This document shows, piece after piece, positions 1 through 8,713 of a DNA stretch of 44,268 nucleotides; within the stretch, counting starts at the first letter, position 1, and the number at the start of each line of letters is the position of its first letter. This stretch comes from Terriglobia bacterium (GTDB lineage Bacteria; Acidobacteriota; Terriglobia; Bryobacterales; Bryobacteraceae). The position numbers and the translations under genes are program-made. The stretch lies in NCBI GenBank assembly GCA_021324185.1, contig JAJPJN010000159.1:1-44268 (forward strand), in the 5' to 3' direction. The notes beneath the pieces were generated by a model. That model ran no database searches, was not told the DNA's origin, and saw nothing but the letters and a program-made list of their open reading frames with translations.

Positions 1-45
1 CTTTGCGTTCTCGCGGTTTGCTTTGACTTGTGCGGCTGTCGCCAT
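1..45 (-). CDS. N-terminus of a conserved hypothetical protein, cut by the window edge
   Basis: Reading the minus strand from 45 gives ATG followed by 14 sense codons, MATAAQVKANRENAK, before the window ends. This opening resembles a family of short hypothetical proteins that I know from acidobacterial genomes, which start with a similar Q-x-x-ANRENA segment. A ribosome binding site AAAGGAA lies about 8 nt upstream on the minus strand (about 54-60), which supports the start. The gene is divergent from the phosphoesterase at 291, leaving about 245 bp between them. Function is unknown, and only the first 15 residues are visible. Confidence 0.6.
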   Translation of the reverse strand, partial: MATAAQVKANRENAK

Positions 46-290
46 TTTTGAAAATTCCTTTCTTTGTGGTGTTGGAAAAAGAAAAACGCCGGAGAGCGGT
101 GAGGCTCGACCGGCGTGTTCCGGGAAATCTATTGCTACTATTAGTGTCTCATGGGGCTGCAAGGGTTTGGAGGCAAATGGTTCATAACAAAGGAGAAAGA
201 GGCTGTGACCGGGCGATGGGCGACTCGCGCGTGTGGCTGTCGGCCAGGAAGTGTATACTCGGTTCGCTGAAAGGGAGATTGCAACATCCG

Positions 291-1673
291 ATGAACCGCC
301 GGCGCTTCACGCAAACCCTCTTGACGGCCGGGGTGGGAGCTGTAGGCGCGGCCACAGGATGCGTCGCGCGAGTCCCTCCACATCCGGCGCCACCGCCCGG
401 TCCGTTACCAAACCCCACCAATGTGAACCCTGCGAACTCCGGCATCGAGCATGTGGTCGTGGTCGCCATGGAAAACCGGAGCTTCGATCATTTTCTCGGC
501 TGGCTTCCCCACGCTGACGGAATACCCGCCGGGCTCAGTTATGTGGACACACGAGGCGTATCTCACGCGGTCTATTCGCTGGACAGCGATTACACGGGAT
601 GCGGTCATAAGGTACCGAACAACTCTTATGGCAGCCCGAATCTCACCGCCTATGACAACGGACGCATGGATGGGTTCTTGCGAGTCCCGGGGAATGACAT
701 CTACAGCATCGGCTACTACAGCGCGGCGGAGCTTCCGTTTCTTTCGGCGCTGGCCCAGGCGTACACGACGTGTGACCACTGGTTTGCCCCGATACTGGCT
801 GAGACTTTCCCGAACCGCATGTTCCTGTGGGCGGCGCAGACGGACCGGCTCTCAAACACGCTAGCGATCAGTGAACTGCCGACCATCTTCGATTCGCTGT
901 CAAAGGCCGGAATCTCGCATCGCTACTATTTCGGAAACGTCCCTTATCTTTCCTTGTGGGGTCTGAAATATGTAACAGTTTCGGCGGACTTCGATGACTT
1001 TCTCTCTGACGTTGGTTCCGGCAATTTGCCGGCAGTTTCGTTCCTCGATCCGAAATTTACGGTGTTGGATGACGGCCTCGGGAATGACGACCACCCGCAT
1101 TCGGACATTCGTAACGGCGACGCGTTTTTATCGCAAGTGTTCCACGCGGTGACGCGCGGACCGAAGTGGTCCAGCACGGTTCTGATTGTCATTTTCGATG
1201 AGTGGGGCGGCTTCTTCGATCATGTTGCTCCACCCCGCGGAGTGGCGCCGAATGGCCTGGACACGAATCTGGTGAATGGGGCCGCGCTGCTCGGGTTTCG
1301 GGTACCGGCCGTGATCGCCTCACCATTCACACGCGGGAACAACCAGGTCGATTCGACGGTTTACGATCATACTGCCATCCTGAAGCTGATTGAGTGGCGT
1401 TGGGGATTGTCACCGCTGACAGCGCGTGATGCATCTCCCGCGATTGGCAACCCGGTGGCGAAATTCAATTTCTCATCTCCGGATACGGGCGTTCCCAGCC
1501 TGCCGAGTCCTGGGGCGATTCGCGGTCTGCCATGCGCGCTGCAAGGATTGGAAAGCAAGGCAGTACCGGCGGGAGCGGCGCAGGCGCCGGGTTCCACGGA
1601 GTTCGGGAATCTGAGCCGGAGCCAAACTGTTCGCGATTGGCTGAGCCGTCCTCAGTTTAAGAAGATCAGGTGA
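291..1673 (+). CDS. Exported phosphoesterase (phospholipase C / acid phosphatase family)
   Basis: A 460-residue protein of the phosphoesterase family PF04185, whose members cleave phosphate monoesters or phospholipids outside the cytoplasm. The ATG at 291 is preferred over starts further upstream because it begins a twin-arginine signal, NRRRFTQTLL, followed by a small hydrophobic stretch and ATGC, which could be a weak lipobox. A Pro-rich linker follows. Family motifs visible are ENRSFDHFLG near residue 60, where Glu and Asn are the usual metal ligands, AETFPNRMF, DEWGGFFDHV and DHTAILKLIEWRWGL. The enzyme therefore looks intact. Substrate cannot be decided between phospholipid and small phosphate esters. 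Its last 40 codons and 3' flank recur as a degraded copy near 2709-2879. Confidence 0.88.
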   Translation: MNRRRFTQTLLTAGVGAVGAATGCVARVPPHPAPPPGPLPNPTNVNPANSGIEHVVVVAMENRSFDHFLGWLPHADGIPAGLSYVDTRGVSHAVYSLDSDYTGCGHKVPNNSYGSPNLTAYDNGRMDGFLRVPGNDIYSIGYYSAAELPFLSALAQAYTTCDHWFAPILAETFPNRMFLWAAQTDRLSNTLAISELPTIFDSLSKAGISHRYYFGNVPYLSLWGLKYVTVSADFDDFLSDVGSGNLPAVSFLDPKFTVLDDGLGNDDHPHSDIRNGDAFLSQVFHAVTRGPKWSSTVLIVIFDEWGGFFDHVAPPRGVAPNGLDTNLVNGAALLGFRVPAVIASPFTRGNNQVDSTVYDHTAILKLIEWRWGLSPLTARDASPAIGNPVAKFNFSSPDTGVPSLPSPGAIRGLPCALQGLESKAVPAGAAQAPGSTEFGNLSRSQTVRDWLSRPQFKKIR

Positions 1674-2064
1674 GGAGTTGAGGGTGGGTGTTTGGGGCTG
1701 GCGATCGGCAAAGTAGTCAAGTGCCCAGGACGTATAGAGCCGCCGCGTATTGTAGGTGGAGTGGTTAATGCCGGTCGATGGGGCGGGATAGCCCTAACAA
1801 ATACGACTGGCTGCCCGTAAACCGCAGCGTATGGCTAACCCTTGAAGACTGGGCGAACTAATGTCCGCCGACCTGACTCCGTAGCGATTAGGAATGACAA
1901 GTCCCCTAGGGTCCGCTGTAGTTTCGGATTGCCCGTAATACGCAATAATCCGCCGAACTGATCGGCCGTGCTGGTTCTTGCAATAAACTATGCCGACGTC
2001 AACGTTGAAGCGGCGGAGCCAAGCCACGCCGGGCTGCGTTTACTTTCGCAGTCGAATCGAAAGG
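1674..2064. other. Intergenic stretch with no supported gene
   Basis: About 390 bp between the phosphoesterase and a small minus-strand gene. The first 45 bases recur after the degraded phosphoesterase copy (2825-2879), so they belong to the duplicated block. Beyond that, the open frames on both strands are short, lack ribosome binding sites and show no recognisable domain. I see no tRNA, terminator or repeat. Confidence 0.5.
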
Positions 2065-2415
2065 TTAATAGGAACTGGCGGATCCTGTCGTTGAAAAAAA
2101 GCGCCACTCAGACGACTTTCGAATCGGCAGCCGGCCGAGAGCCTCGCGGAAGTCCCCGATACTTTGGCATTCGACAAGCACCAGAATAATGTGCTTGGTC
2201 TCGCCGGCATGTCGCATCTGTTCGTAAGCTGCGTAAATCGGCGCTGTATCAGTCAGACCGGGAATGACCGGAGCGAATAACTTCCTGTAGCCCGGGACGT
2301 TCATCGCATCCCGGATGAGATCGGGTTCGATTTTGACGGTTAGCGAAGTCTCGCCCTGCCGCTGCTGTGAGGCGAGCGCATCGAGGATCTCGTTTATAGG
2401 GTTCTTGGGTGTCAA
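2065..2415 (-). CDS. Small conserved-looking hypothetical protein
   Basis: A 116-residue frame starting with TTG at 2415. The start is chosen because AAAGGAAAA lies about 7 nt upstream on the minus strand. The sequence looks like a soluble alpha/beta protein: a charged N-terminus (ILDALASQQRQGETSL), a segment VKIEPDLIRDAMNVPGYRKLF, and a beta-rich stretch KHIILVLVECQ. No family is recognised, and there is no signal peptide or membrane segment. It stands alone, between the phosphoesterase and the degraded copy of that gene's 3' end. It may have arrived with whatever split the two copies (inference). Confidence 0.5.
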   Translation of the reverse strand: MTPKNPINEILDALASQQRQGETSLTVKIEPDLIRDAMNVPGYRKLFAPVIPGLTDTAPIYAAYEQMRHAGETKHIILVLVECQSIGDFREALGRLPIRKSSEWRFFSTTGSASSY

Positions 2416-2708
2416 TGTATTTTCCTTTTGTGTATGGATGGGGGGTCGGTTTCAATTTGCAATTTCAGGATGATGTCGTGATCCGTTTCTCATGCAAGGG
2501 CGGAACACGCCTCGTACTTGGGGTTCACAATTCAAATGTTGAGGATTGCTTCAGGCTCGGAAGGAATTACACCTTGGCGGCAACCGAGGCCGTGAGACGC
2601 TCAGAAACTACTGCATCTCACTTCTACGAATGATATGCGGCGGGCCACACGAATGTCAAGAGGAACCATTCGAGCCCGTGGCACTCGAAGGGCAGCGTTA
2701 TAGAAGGC

Positions 2709-2879
2709 TTGGGAAGCAAGGCAGTGCCGGCGGGAGCGGGGCAGGCGCCGGGTGCCACCGAGTTCGGAAATCTGAGCCGGAGCTGTCCGCGATTGGCTGA
2801 GCCGTTCTCAGTTTAAGAAGACCAAGTGAGGACTTAAGGGTGGCGGGTGTTTTGCGGCCGCGATCGGCGGTGTCAGCAA
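2709..2879 (+). pseudogene. Degraded duplicate of the phosphoesterase gene 3' end
   Basis: This stretch aligns base for base, with scattered substitutions, to 1550-1719, which covers the last roughly 40 codons of the phosphoesterase, its stop and the flank after it. Translated, it gives GSKAVPAGAGQAPGATEFGN and then NLSRS, matching the C-terminus encoded at 1550-1620. Next, a 5-base loss relative to 1623-1633 shifts the frame and ends it early. No 5' part of the gene is present. The preceding 2416-2708 holds no gene I can support. The copy is a remnant of a tandem duplication or of recombination between relatives. Confidence 0.75.
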
Positions 2880-2968
2880 AGATGACATAGCGGCTGCTGG
2901 ATATGGCGGAAATGCAGATTCACCGCTTCATGCCGTCGAAGTCCGCACGCACTCCCTACCTATGCAGC

Positions 2969-3583
2969 CTATCTGCCGCCTCCCGCATTTCGCAGAGTCC
3001 TGAGGAATTCAATATCGCGTTGCAGCTTACGAGCAACGCCTTGGTTAAGCGCAGCTATCAAGGCAAATCCGACGACACATGCTACGGCCGTATGGACGAT
3101 TGCGGACTGCGACAGCTCAAAGCCGGTACCCCTCGAAGAGGGAAGCCGGGAGAGCCCAAAAACAAACACCACCATGCCCGGCAACAGCGGCAGCAAATAC
3201 CAGTTCCAAATCCTGCGAAGTAGATCGCGTTGCCGCTCAAGCTGCGTTATCAGGAAATCGAGCGACGCCGCCGCCACAGCATCCGAGGGAACGCTACCGG
3301 CCGAGCCGTGGCGAGCAAGTTGCCAACTGACATAAGCAACACCAAGAGCAATCAAAATCGTGCCGGTGCGTAGAAGAACCGTCTCGAAGTGCAGAAAGAA
3401 ATATGCGCACAGCGCTCCTATCAGCACTGCCGCGCCAAACTCCCCGATATTTCTCCAACGTATTCTCGATTGCAGCCGGTACGCTCTTTGCTGCAACTCC
3501 TGCTCCGACATCACGACTGGCTTCTCCGTCTGACTTCGCCAAGCCCACCGCAGGTGGTCCGTGAGGTTGTTATCGTTCTCCAT
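2969..3583 (-). CDS. Membrane protein paired with ECF sigma factor
   Basis: A 204-residue protein with a soluble N-terminal segment of about 45 residues and then hydrophobic helices. Two lie in series (FGAAVLIGALCAYFFL, and a second around TGTILIALGVAYVSW), followed by a cytoplasmic or periplasmic loop and two more (WYLLPLLPGMVVFVFGL and IVHTAVACVVGFALIAAL). A basic C-terminal tail RKLQRDIEFLRTL follows. Its ATG at 3583 overlaps the end of the sigma factor gene by 14 bp, so the two are translationally coupled. Position and topology suggest a membrane partner that modulates the sigma factor. It lacks a recognisable zinc-binding anti-sigma motif, so the anti-sigma role is inference. Confidence 0.72.
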   Translation of the reverse strand: MENDNNLTDHLRWAWRSQTEKPVVMSEQELQQRAYRLQSRIRWRNIGEFGAAVLIGALCAYFFLHFETVLLRTGTILIALGVAYVSWQLARHGSAGSVPSDAVAAASLDFLITQLERQRDLLRRIWNWYLLPLLPGMVVFVFGLSRLPSSRGTGFELSQSAIVHTAVACVVGFALIAALNQGVARKLQRDIEFLRTLRNAGGGR

Positions 3584-4091
3584 GCTTTAACTCCGTTCCA
3601 TGAAATTTTCGAACCAATACGTTCTTGATCCGGTGCACTTTCGTCGTAACCGCACCGGAAGACATTCCGGTGATTTCCCCAATTGCCGGTGCGTCCATGC
3701 CCTCCAGGTAACACAGGATAATCTGACGGTCGAGCGGATTCAAACGCCGGATTAATTCCATGAGTTTTTCAAACGCCTGGCGCCGGTCCAGGACCATCTC
3801 GGCATCTTCCTTGTTGGCCGCCACGTCCAGTTCTTCAAGGCTCACCGTGCGCCGCATTCTCTCCCGCACGCGACGCAGGACATGGGAGGCGGCGACGTTG
3901 TGAGCGACCCGATACACCCATGTTCGGAGCGAGCACCGGCCATCGAAGCTTCTAAGGCTTTTCCACAGCGCGACATGAATGTCTTGAAGCAGATCCCGAC
4001 AGATTTCCGGATCAGCTTCGTACGCCCGGGCTAACCGGTTTATGGCAGCCCCATATTCAAGGGCGACATCCCCGTAGCTGATTTTGCTCAA
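3570..4091 (-). CDS. ECF-family RNA polymerase sigma factor
   Basis: A 173-residue sigma factor, the normal size for the extracytoplasmic-function group. Region 2 is seen in DPEICRDLLQDIHVALWKSL and TWVYRVAHNVAASHVL, the parts that bind core polymerase and melt the -10. Region 4 is seen in LNPLDRQIILCYLEGM followed by the helix-turn-helix IGEITGMSSGAVTTKVHRIK. It starts at a TTG (4091) with a strong AGGGGG ribosome binding site about 8 nt upstream. It is the first gene of a two-gene operon with the membrane protein at 2969-3583, a layout usual for ECF sigma/partner pairs. No target promoter motif could be identified. Confidence 0.92.
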   Translation of the reverse strand: MSKISYGDVALEYGAAINRLARAYEADPEICRDLLQDIHVALWKSLRSFDGRCSLRTWVYRVAHNVAASHVLRRVRERMRRTVSLEELDVAANKEDAEMVLDRRQAFEKLMELIRRLNPLDRQIILCYLEGMDAPAIGEITGMSSGAVTTKVHRIKNVLVRKFHGTELKHGER

Positions 4092-4554
4092 TGAAGCTTC
4101 CCCCTTAATTCGCCTCCACCGTACAAAGTTTTTGACGCCCTACATCGAGATAGTCACCAGGAGCGGCTAACTCTTACAGGTGCGGTTCACCTTTTTAGTG
4201 ATTTCAAGAAGTTCGAAAGGATATGGGCAGCGGGAGCCATAAGCATCTCCTGCATGGTCCGCGATCCGGAAACTGCTAGCAGATACGGCCGATAAATCCG
4301 CTTATGTCTGCCGATCTGCCGGAATAAAGCGCCAGGGGGGAAATGGGGGTGATCGCCGCAAGACGCGCATGTCGATTTTCTTGACGCCTTCGACTCGGCG
4401 CATGCCAGCGGCCAGGCTGGCGCTCAGGAGGCCGGAATCAGAAGCCTCGTAGGCGGCGCACGGCCCCTAATCGCAGATTGACGGTACCCGGAGCACGGCC
4501 ACTTCCGTCTTGTTTCCGAGAGCGCTATTTTAAGGCGAGGTGTTGAATCTTTCC
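4092..4554. other. Intergenic stretch with no supported gene
   Basis: About 460 bp upstream of the sigma factor operon and after the DinB-like gene. It must hold the sigma operon promoter (minus strand). I see no convincing -35/-10 pair, no coding frame with a ribosome binding site, and no RNA gene. Confidence 0.5.
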
Positions 4555-5103
4555 TCAAAAATCATACTTTGGTCCCACATCGGGCGGCGTCAATCCCTTC
4601 GAACGCATAAACATGTCTGCTTGCCCCAGCATAAAAGTCGTTCGGGCGTAAGCGTCCCAAAAGATATCAAACCTCGTTTCCCGGCGTCCCTTGTAAGCCG
4701 CCACCTGCAAAACATCGGCGTCGGTCATAGTTTTTAATCCGCTGATGCAGTAATCGTAAGCTTCAGTAAGATTTTCGATAACTCCCGCTTTGCTGGGATC
4801 CATTGGCTTGTCGAAAGCGGACTGGAACCTCTCGGGAGCCCGCGTGTGAAGCGCCATCGTGCACCCGAGCACATCAGCAAGCGCGATTCCGTTCAGTTGT
4901 CCTGCCAAAGTGAACTCATGCTCGGGAGCTTTAAATAAGTAAAGATTTGCCGGCACTGTCTGTGCTATTGCCAGCGCCAAATCTTTGGATTTGTCCCAAT
5001 GCTGAACTAAGTTCTCGACAACGCTGCGGTCTGGGCTTTGCGCGAAGATTGAAGAGTTCGCAAAAAGCATTAATGCGAAAGCCAAGGAATGCCTGAGACG
5101 CAT
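4555..5103 (-). CDS. Exported DinB-superfamily-like protein
   Basis: A 182-residue protein with a typical Sec signal peptide (RLRHSLAFALMLFANSSIFAQ). The mature part reads like a four-helix DinB/YfiT fold: an early helix VENLVQHWDKSKDLALAIA, the segment EHEFTLAGQLNGIALAD, and a C-terminal helix ending in MFMRSKGLTPPDVG, similar to the 'LRLKGIVPP' ending of many DinB proteins. The metal-binding histidines expected in 'LAHIA' and in the final 'HDNEHYGQ' helix are replaced here (LNGIA; RTTFMLGQ). If it is a DinB relative it is probably not a metalloenzyme. The role is unknown. It stands alone. Confidence 0.68.
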   Translation of the reverse strand: MRLRHSLAFALMLFANSSIFAQSPDRSVVENLVQHWDKSKDLALAIAQTVPANLYLFKAPEHEFTLAGQLNGIALADVLGCTMALHTRAPERFQSAFDKPMDPSKAGVIENLTEAYDYCISGLKTMTDADVLQVAAYKGRRETRFDIFWDAYARTTFMLGQADMFMRSKGLTPPDVGPKYDF

Positions 5104-5283
5104 GCCGGTGGTGCTCCTTCCCCGTTCGATAATACGCTAAGTTAGGCCCGCGACTTGTTGACGTGAAACGCGCATCCCATAGATCGGAGTTCCAAGGTCG
5201 CGTTAAACGCCCATATCGTCGCTTTCACCATCGGTCGACCCTGTTAACCAAGGGTCTAGCGGATTTCAGGCGATCAGTGCTCT

Positions 5284-5679
5284 CTAAGGCTGACACGACC
5301 CAAAGTCCCTGATTATTCCGTGTACTTCAAAGACCCAAGTGCCGCCGCTTTGCTTGCGCCTCTTGCCCTGCAACGTCATCCGGTCACCCGGCTTGATACT
5401 TATCGAGTCGGCGGAAAGGGCGTAAATCCGCTTGTCCTTATCGTCGGACACGCTGATCCCGTTTGGCCCTGAGGTAACGCAGCCCGTAATGGCGCTCTTC
5501 TTGTTTCTCTGGTGAACGACAAGAACGGTTACGGCTACGGCAACAGCCGCACTCACCACCGCGATTCCAGTCACGATTAACTTGGCATCCGTCCCAATAT
5601 TATCTGCGTGAGCTGGCTTCGCAAGTGTTGCGACAACAATCGCAATTAGGACTGCACGGCATAGGGTTCTGGCAGGCAT
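5284..5679 (-). CDS. Small exported or membrane-anchored protein of unknown function
   Basis: A 131-residue protein. The start ATG at 5679 has AGAGGAGG about 5 nt upstream. A signal peptide (LCRAVLIAIVVATLAKPAHA) is followed by a second hydrophobic span (LIVTGIAVVSAAVAVAVTVLVV) ending in basic HQRNKK, so the protein is likely anchored in the membrane. The C-terminal 70 residues (ITGCVTSGPNGISVSDDKDK through DFGSCQP) form a small beta-rich domain with two Cys. It resembles short repeated acidobacterial proteins with a 'KPGDRMTLQGK' segment, a family with no function known to me. Confidence 0.7.
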   Translation of the reverse strand: MPARTLCRAVLIAIVVATLAKPAHADNIGTDAKLIVTGIAVVSAAVAVAVTVLVVHQRNKKSAITGCVTSGPNGISVSDDKDKRIYALSADSISIKPGDRMTLQGKRRKQSGGTWVFEVHGIIRDFGSCQP

Positions 5680-6035
5680 GCGGCCTCCTCTTTAGACGAA
5701 ATTCTTGATCTGTTTGAATTCCCTGGAGTATATTCCAACGAACATCCGGATTCTTTTTCAACTGTATTGTCCATGAAGTCTGGTGCTCTAACCGCCAGAC
5801 GGAGCCCAGCGTACCCGAGGCTACCGATAATAAAAAAAACTTTGGAGTGAAACAACCCCTCGCGAGTCGGCAATGGCGACCAAATTTGAGTCATTTGTTC
5901 ATCACGAATGGTGAACGCTTGCGCAGGAGCTGCAGCGCGGGTCGGAGATGTGCAGCAATTCGAAGATGTCGTGAACGCCAAGACGGTCCGCGATAACCTT
6001 TATATGTTGTTTTTTCATTGAAGAGGTTTTTTCAC
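5680..6035. other. Divergent intergenic region without a supported gene
   Basis: About 355 bp between the small membrane protein (minus) and the carboxylesterase (plus). It is more AT-rich than the surroundings, for example around 5825-5845. Both promoters should lie here, but no clear element pair stands out. Short frames exist near 5890-6015 on both strands. None has a ribosome binding site or a family resemblance that I trust. Confidence 0.45.
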
Positions 6036-7646
6036 ATGTACGGTTCGGCATTGGTGATTCCGCTACGTCTTGCCGCACTGACGGCGATTGCGGCAGTGAT
6101 GTATGGGGCGCTGCCCACGCAGATCCACACTGCCTCAGGCGTTGTCGAAGGCGTGCGCAGCGCGGACGGAAAAGTGGCGGTGTTTGAAGGCATTCCGTTC
6201 GCCGCGCCTCCGGTGGGCAAGCTGCGCTGGCAAGCGCCGCAACCTGTGGCGGGCTGGGAGGGTGTGCGGAAAGCGACTGCATTTGGGCCGCGCTGCATGC
6301 AGGCGCGGATTTACTCAGACATGATCTTTCGCGATCCAGGGCCGAGCGAGGACTGTCTTTATCTGAATGTCTGGACACCGGCGAACTCAGCAGAAGCGAA
6401 TCTGCCGGTGATGGTATGGATCTATGGCGGAGGGTTCGCGGCAGGCGCAGCCTCCGAGCCGCGACAGGATGGGTCGAAGCTGGCCGAGAAAGGCGTTGTG
6501 GTGGTTAGCATGAACTACAGGCTGGGCGTATTCGGTTTTTTCGCGCATCCGGAATTAACCAAGGAATCGCCGGAACATGCGTCGGGCAACTATGGGCTAC
6601 TCGATCAGGCGGCGGCGCTCAAATGGGTGCAGAAGAACATAGCGGCATTCGGCGGCAACCCGGGTAACGTGACGATCTTCGGCGAATCGGCCGGTTCTAT
6701 TTCGGTGAGCGCCCAGATGGCTTCGCCGCGGTCCAAGGACTTGATCAAGCGTGCGATCGGCGAAAGCGGTTCGATGTTTATGCTGATTGCTCCGACGGTT
6801 TCGCTCGAAAAAGCTGAGCAGCAGGGGCGCGATTTCGCCGCTGCGGTTGGAGCGGCCGATCTCGAGGCACTGCGGGCGATGCCAGCGAAGCAACTGCTCG
6901 ACGATTCACAGCAGCAGCGATCGAAATTCCGATTCTGGCCGATTGTGGACGGCTATTTTCTGCCGCAACAGCCGAAGGAAATCTACGCGGCGGGCAGGCA
7001 GGCACATGTGGCATTGCTGGCCGGGTGGAACACGGACGAGCAACCGGCGGCCGCATTTTTCGGCAAACAACCGGAGACGATAGAGAGCTACGCGGCGCGT
7101 GTGAAGGCGCTGTACGGCGAGCACGCGGACGAGGTGCTGAAGCTTTATCCGGCGGGCAACGAGGCGCAGATGAAGCAATCGGCCGGGGCGCTGGCGGGTG
7201 ACCGCTTTATCGCTTACAGCACCTGGAAATGGATTGAAGACCAGATGAAGACGGGCGAGTCGGCTGTTTATCGATATCATTTCGAGCAAGCGCCGCCGCA
7301 ACCGGCGGGAACGGCGAGCCGCGGGGCCTATCACTCGGCTGATATCGAATACGTTTTCGAGACGCTGGATTCGAAGAACCTGCCGTGGACGGAGGCAGAC
7401 CGCAAGCTGTCGGACATCATTTCTTCGTATTGGACCAATTTCGCCAGGAACGGTAATCCGAACGGCAAAGGTCTGCCGAAGTGGCCGCAGTATACGAAGA
7501 ACGATGGCTATGAAGTAATGCACCTGGTGGAAGGAGCGGGCGCGACTCCGCATGCGGCACGCGATACTCTCGGGCCGCGCTACAAGCTGCTGGATCGGAT
7601 ATCGGCCGAGAGCGCGGGCGCAAGTGCGCCAAATTCGGGCAGATAA
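6036..7646 (+). CDS. Type-B carboxylesterase, exported
   Basis: A 536-residue carboxylesterase (esterase/lipase type B family), which hydrolyses carboxylic esters. A hydrophobic leader (LRLAALTAIAAVMYGALP) suggests export. Visible motifs are VFEGIPFAAPPVGKLRWQAP, EDCLYLNVW, the oxyanion-hole motif YGGGF near 130, and the nucleophile elbow GESAGS with Ser218. The catalytic His is probably in GAYHSADIEYVF. ATG 6036 is preferred over an in-frame TTG at 6018 because the GAAGAGG binding site lies between them. The length is normal and no defect is seen. It is a single-gene unit, convergent with the dehydratase at 7700. Confidence 0.93.
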   Translation: MYGSALVIPLRLAALTAIAAVMYGALPTQIHTASGVVEGVRSADGKVAVFEGIPFAAPPVGKLRWQAPQPVAGWEGVRKATAFGPRCMQARIYSDMIFRDPGPSEDCLYLNVWTPANSAEANLPVMVWIYGGGFAAGAASEPRQDGSKLAEKGVVVVSMNYRLGVFGFFAHPELTKESPEHASGNYGLLDQAAALKWVQKNIAAFGGNPGNVTIFGESAGSISVSAQMASPRSKDLIKRAIGESGSMFMLIAPTVSLEKAEQQGRDFAAAVGAADLEALRAMPAKQLLDDSQQQRSKFRFWPIVDGYFLPQQPKEIYAAGRQAHVALLAGWNTDEQPAAAFFGKQPETIESYAARVKALYGEHADEVLKLYPAGNEAQMKQSAGALAGDRFIAYSTWKWIEDQMKTGESAVYRYHFEQAPPQPAGTASRGAYHSADIEYVFETLDSKNLPWTEADRKLSDIISSYWTNFARNGNPNGKGLPKWPQYTKNDGYEVMHLVEGAGATPHAARDTLGPRYKLLDRISAESAGASAPNSGR

Positions 7647-7699
7647 AGCCAGAACCATTGCACCGCGAGTCATACGTTCCGCTCGGCGGGGAGTAAAGA

Positions 7700-8653
7700 C
7701 TACGATTGCTTGGAGACGATGGCGGCGAACGTGTCCATATTGATGTTGCCTCCCGAGACGATGCACACGATCTTTCCGTTTCCGGCTCTTCCGGTGAGTG
7801 CACAAGCGACGGCGCATGCGCCGGCACCTTCGGCAATGATGCGATTCCGTTCAGCTAGCAAGCGCACGGCTTTCTGCACGTCGCCTAATTGGGCAACGAT
7901 TGTTCCATCTAACAGGGCTTTGGCGCGTTCAAACATCTGCGGGAACACTGTCTTTGCTCCCATGCCGTCGACGAACGTGGGCTGATAAGGAACGGTCTGC
8001 GGCGAACCGGCTTCGAACGATGGGGTCAGGGGAGCCGCAGTAGCCACTTCCGCCGCATAGATTCTCGCGGCCCGGCGAACGCTGCGCATGGCGGCAGCAA
8101 TGCCGCATGCGAGACCACCACCGCCCCAGGGCACGACGACAGCATCTACGCCGGGGAGATCCTCGGCAATTTCCAGACCGATGGTGCCGTTGCCGGCCAT
8201 CACGTTCACATCGTCGAAGGCATGAACGAAGGTTCCAGGGATTCCTGGATAGGCGCGCCGCTCGAAGGTTGTCCACCACTCGTCGAAGGGCACTTGGAGG
8301 ACGTTTGCTCCGAGTCTGCGAATGGCTTCGATCTTCGTTTGTGGCGCGGTGTTTGGAGCAATGACGGTACAGGGGATACCGAGAGCCCGCGCTTGCCAGG
8401 CAACGCCTTGGGCCATATTTCCGGCCGAGGCGGTTAAGACGCCGACGCGCAGATCCTCAGGCGCGATGTGGGCGATGGCATTGGCGGCGCCGCGAATTTT
8501 GAACGATCCGATCGGTTGCAGATTCTCGAGCTTCAGATAAATTTCAGCAGGCGCTTCGCTGAGATTGAGGCGCACCAAAGGCGTGCGAACAGCCGATCCC
8601 CGGATTTCGACTCGCGCGCGTTCTATTTGCGCCAGAGAAGGTATGAGTTCCAT
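7700..8653 (-). CDS. PLP-dependent threonine/serine dehydratase (or serine racemase type)
   Basis: A 317-residue fold-type II PLP enzyme. The cofactor lysine is Lys52 in SFKIRGA. The phosphate loop is WGGGGLACG, and the C-terminal SGGNIN is the typical end of the family. The single-domain length without an ACT regulatory domain fits catabolic threonine/serine ammonia-lyases, which release ammonia and a 2-oxo acid, or serine racemases. Sequence alone does not separate them. The ATG at 8653 has no strong binding site. It is convergent with the carboxylesterase and divergent from the metal-related operon starting near 8.7 kb. Confidence 0.88.
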   Translation of the reverse strand: MELIPSLAQIERARVEIRGSAVRTPLVRLNLSEAPAEIYLKLENLQPIGSFKIRGAANAIAHIAPEDLRVGVLTASAGNMAQGVAWQARALGIPCTVIAPNTAPQTKIEAIRRLGANVLQVPFDEWWTTFERRAYPGIPGTFVHAFDDVNVMAGNGTIGLEIAEDLPGVDAVVVPWGGGGLACGIAAAMRSVRRAARIYAAEVATAAPLTPSFEAGSPQTVPYQPTFVDGMGAKTVFPQMFERAKALLDGTIVAQLGDVQKAVRLLAERNRIIAEGAGACAVACALTGRAGNGKIVCIVSGGNINMDTFAAIVSKQS

Positions 8654-8713
8654 TTGCGCTCAGAACAAGCATATAGTCGCGGATGATTGCGATTCTGTTG
8701 CCCCGCGTAGTCC

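Noticed and set aside
5890-6017. Short frames before the carboxylesterase that might be a small protein
   Set aside because: About 36-38 codons on either strand, with no binding site and no recognisable motif. Not enough to call.
6906-7817. A 303-codon minus-strand frame across the carboxylesterase 3' half
   Set aside because: Antisense to a clear type-B carboxylesterase, Arg-rich, no binding site, no motif.
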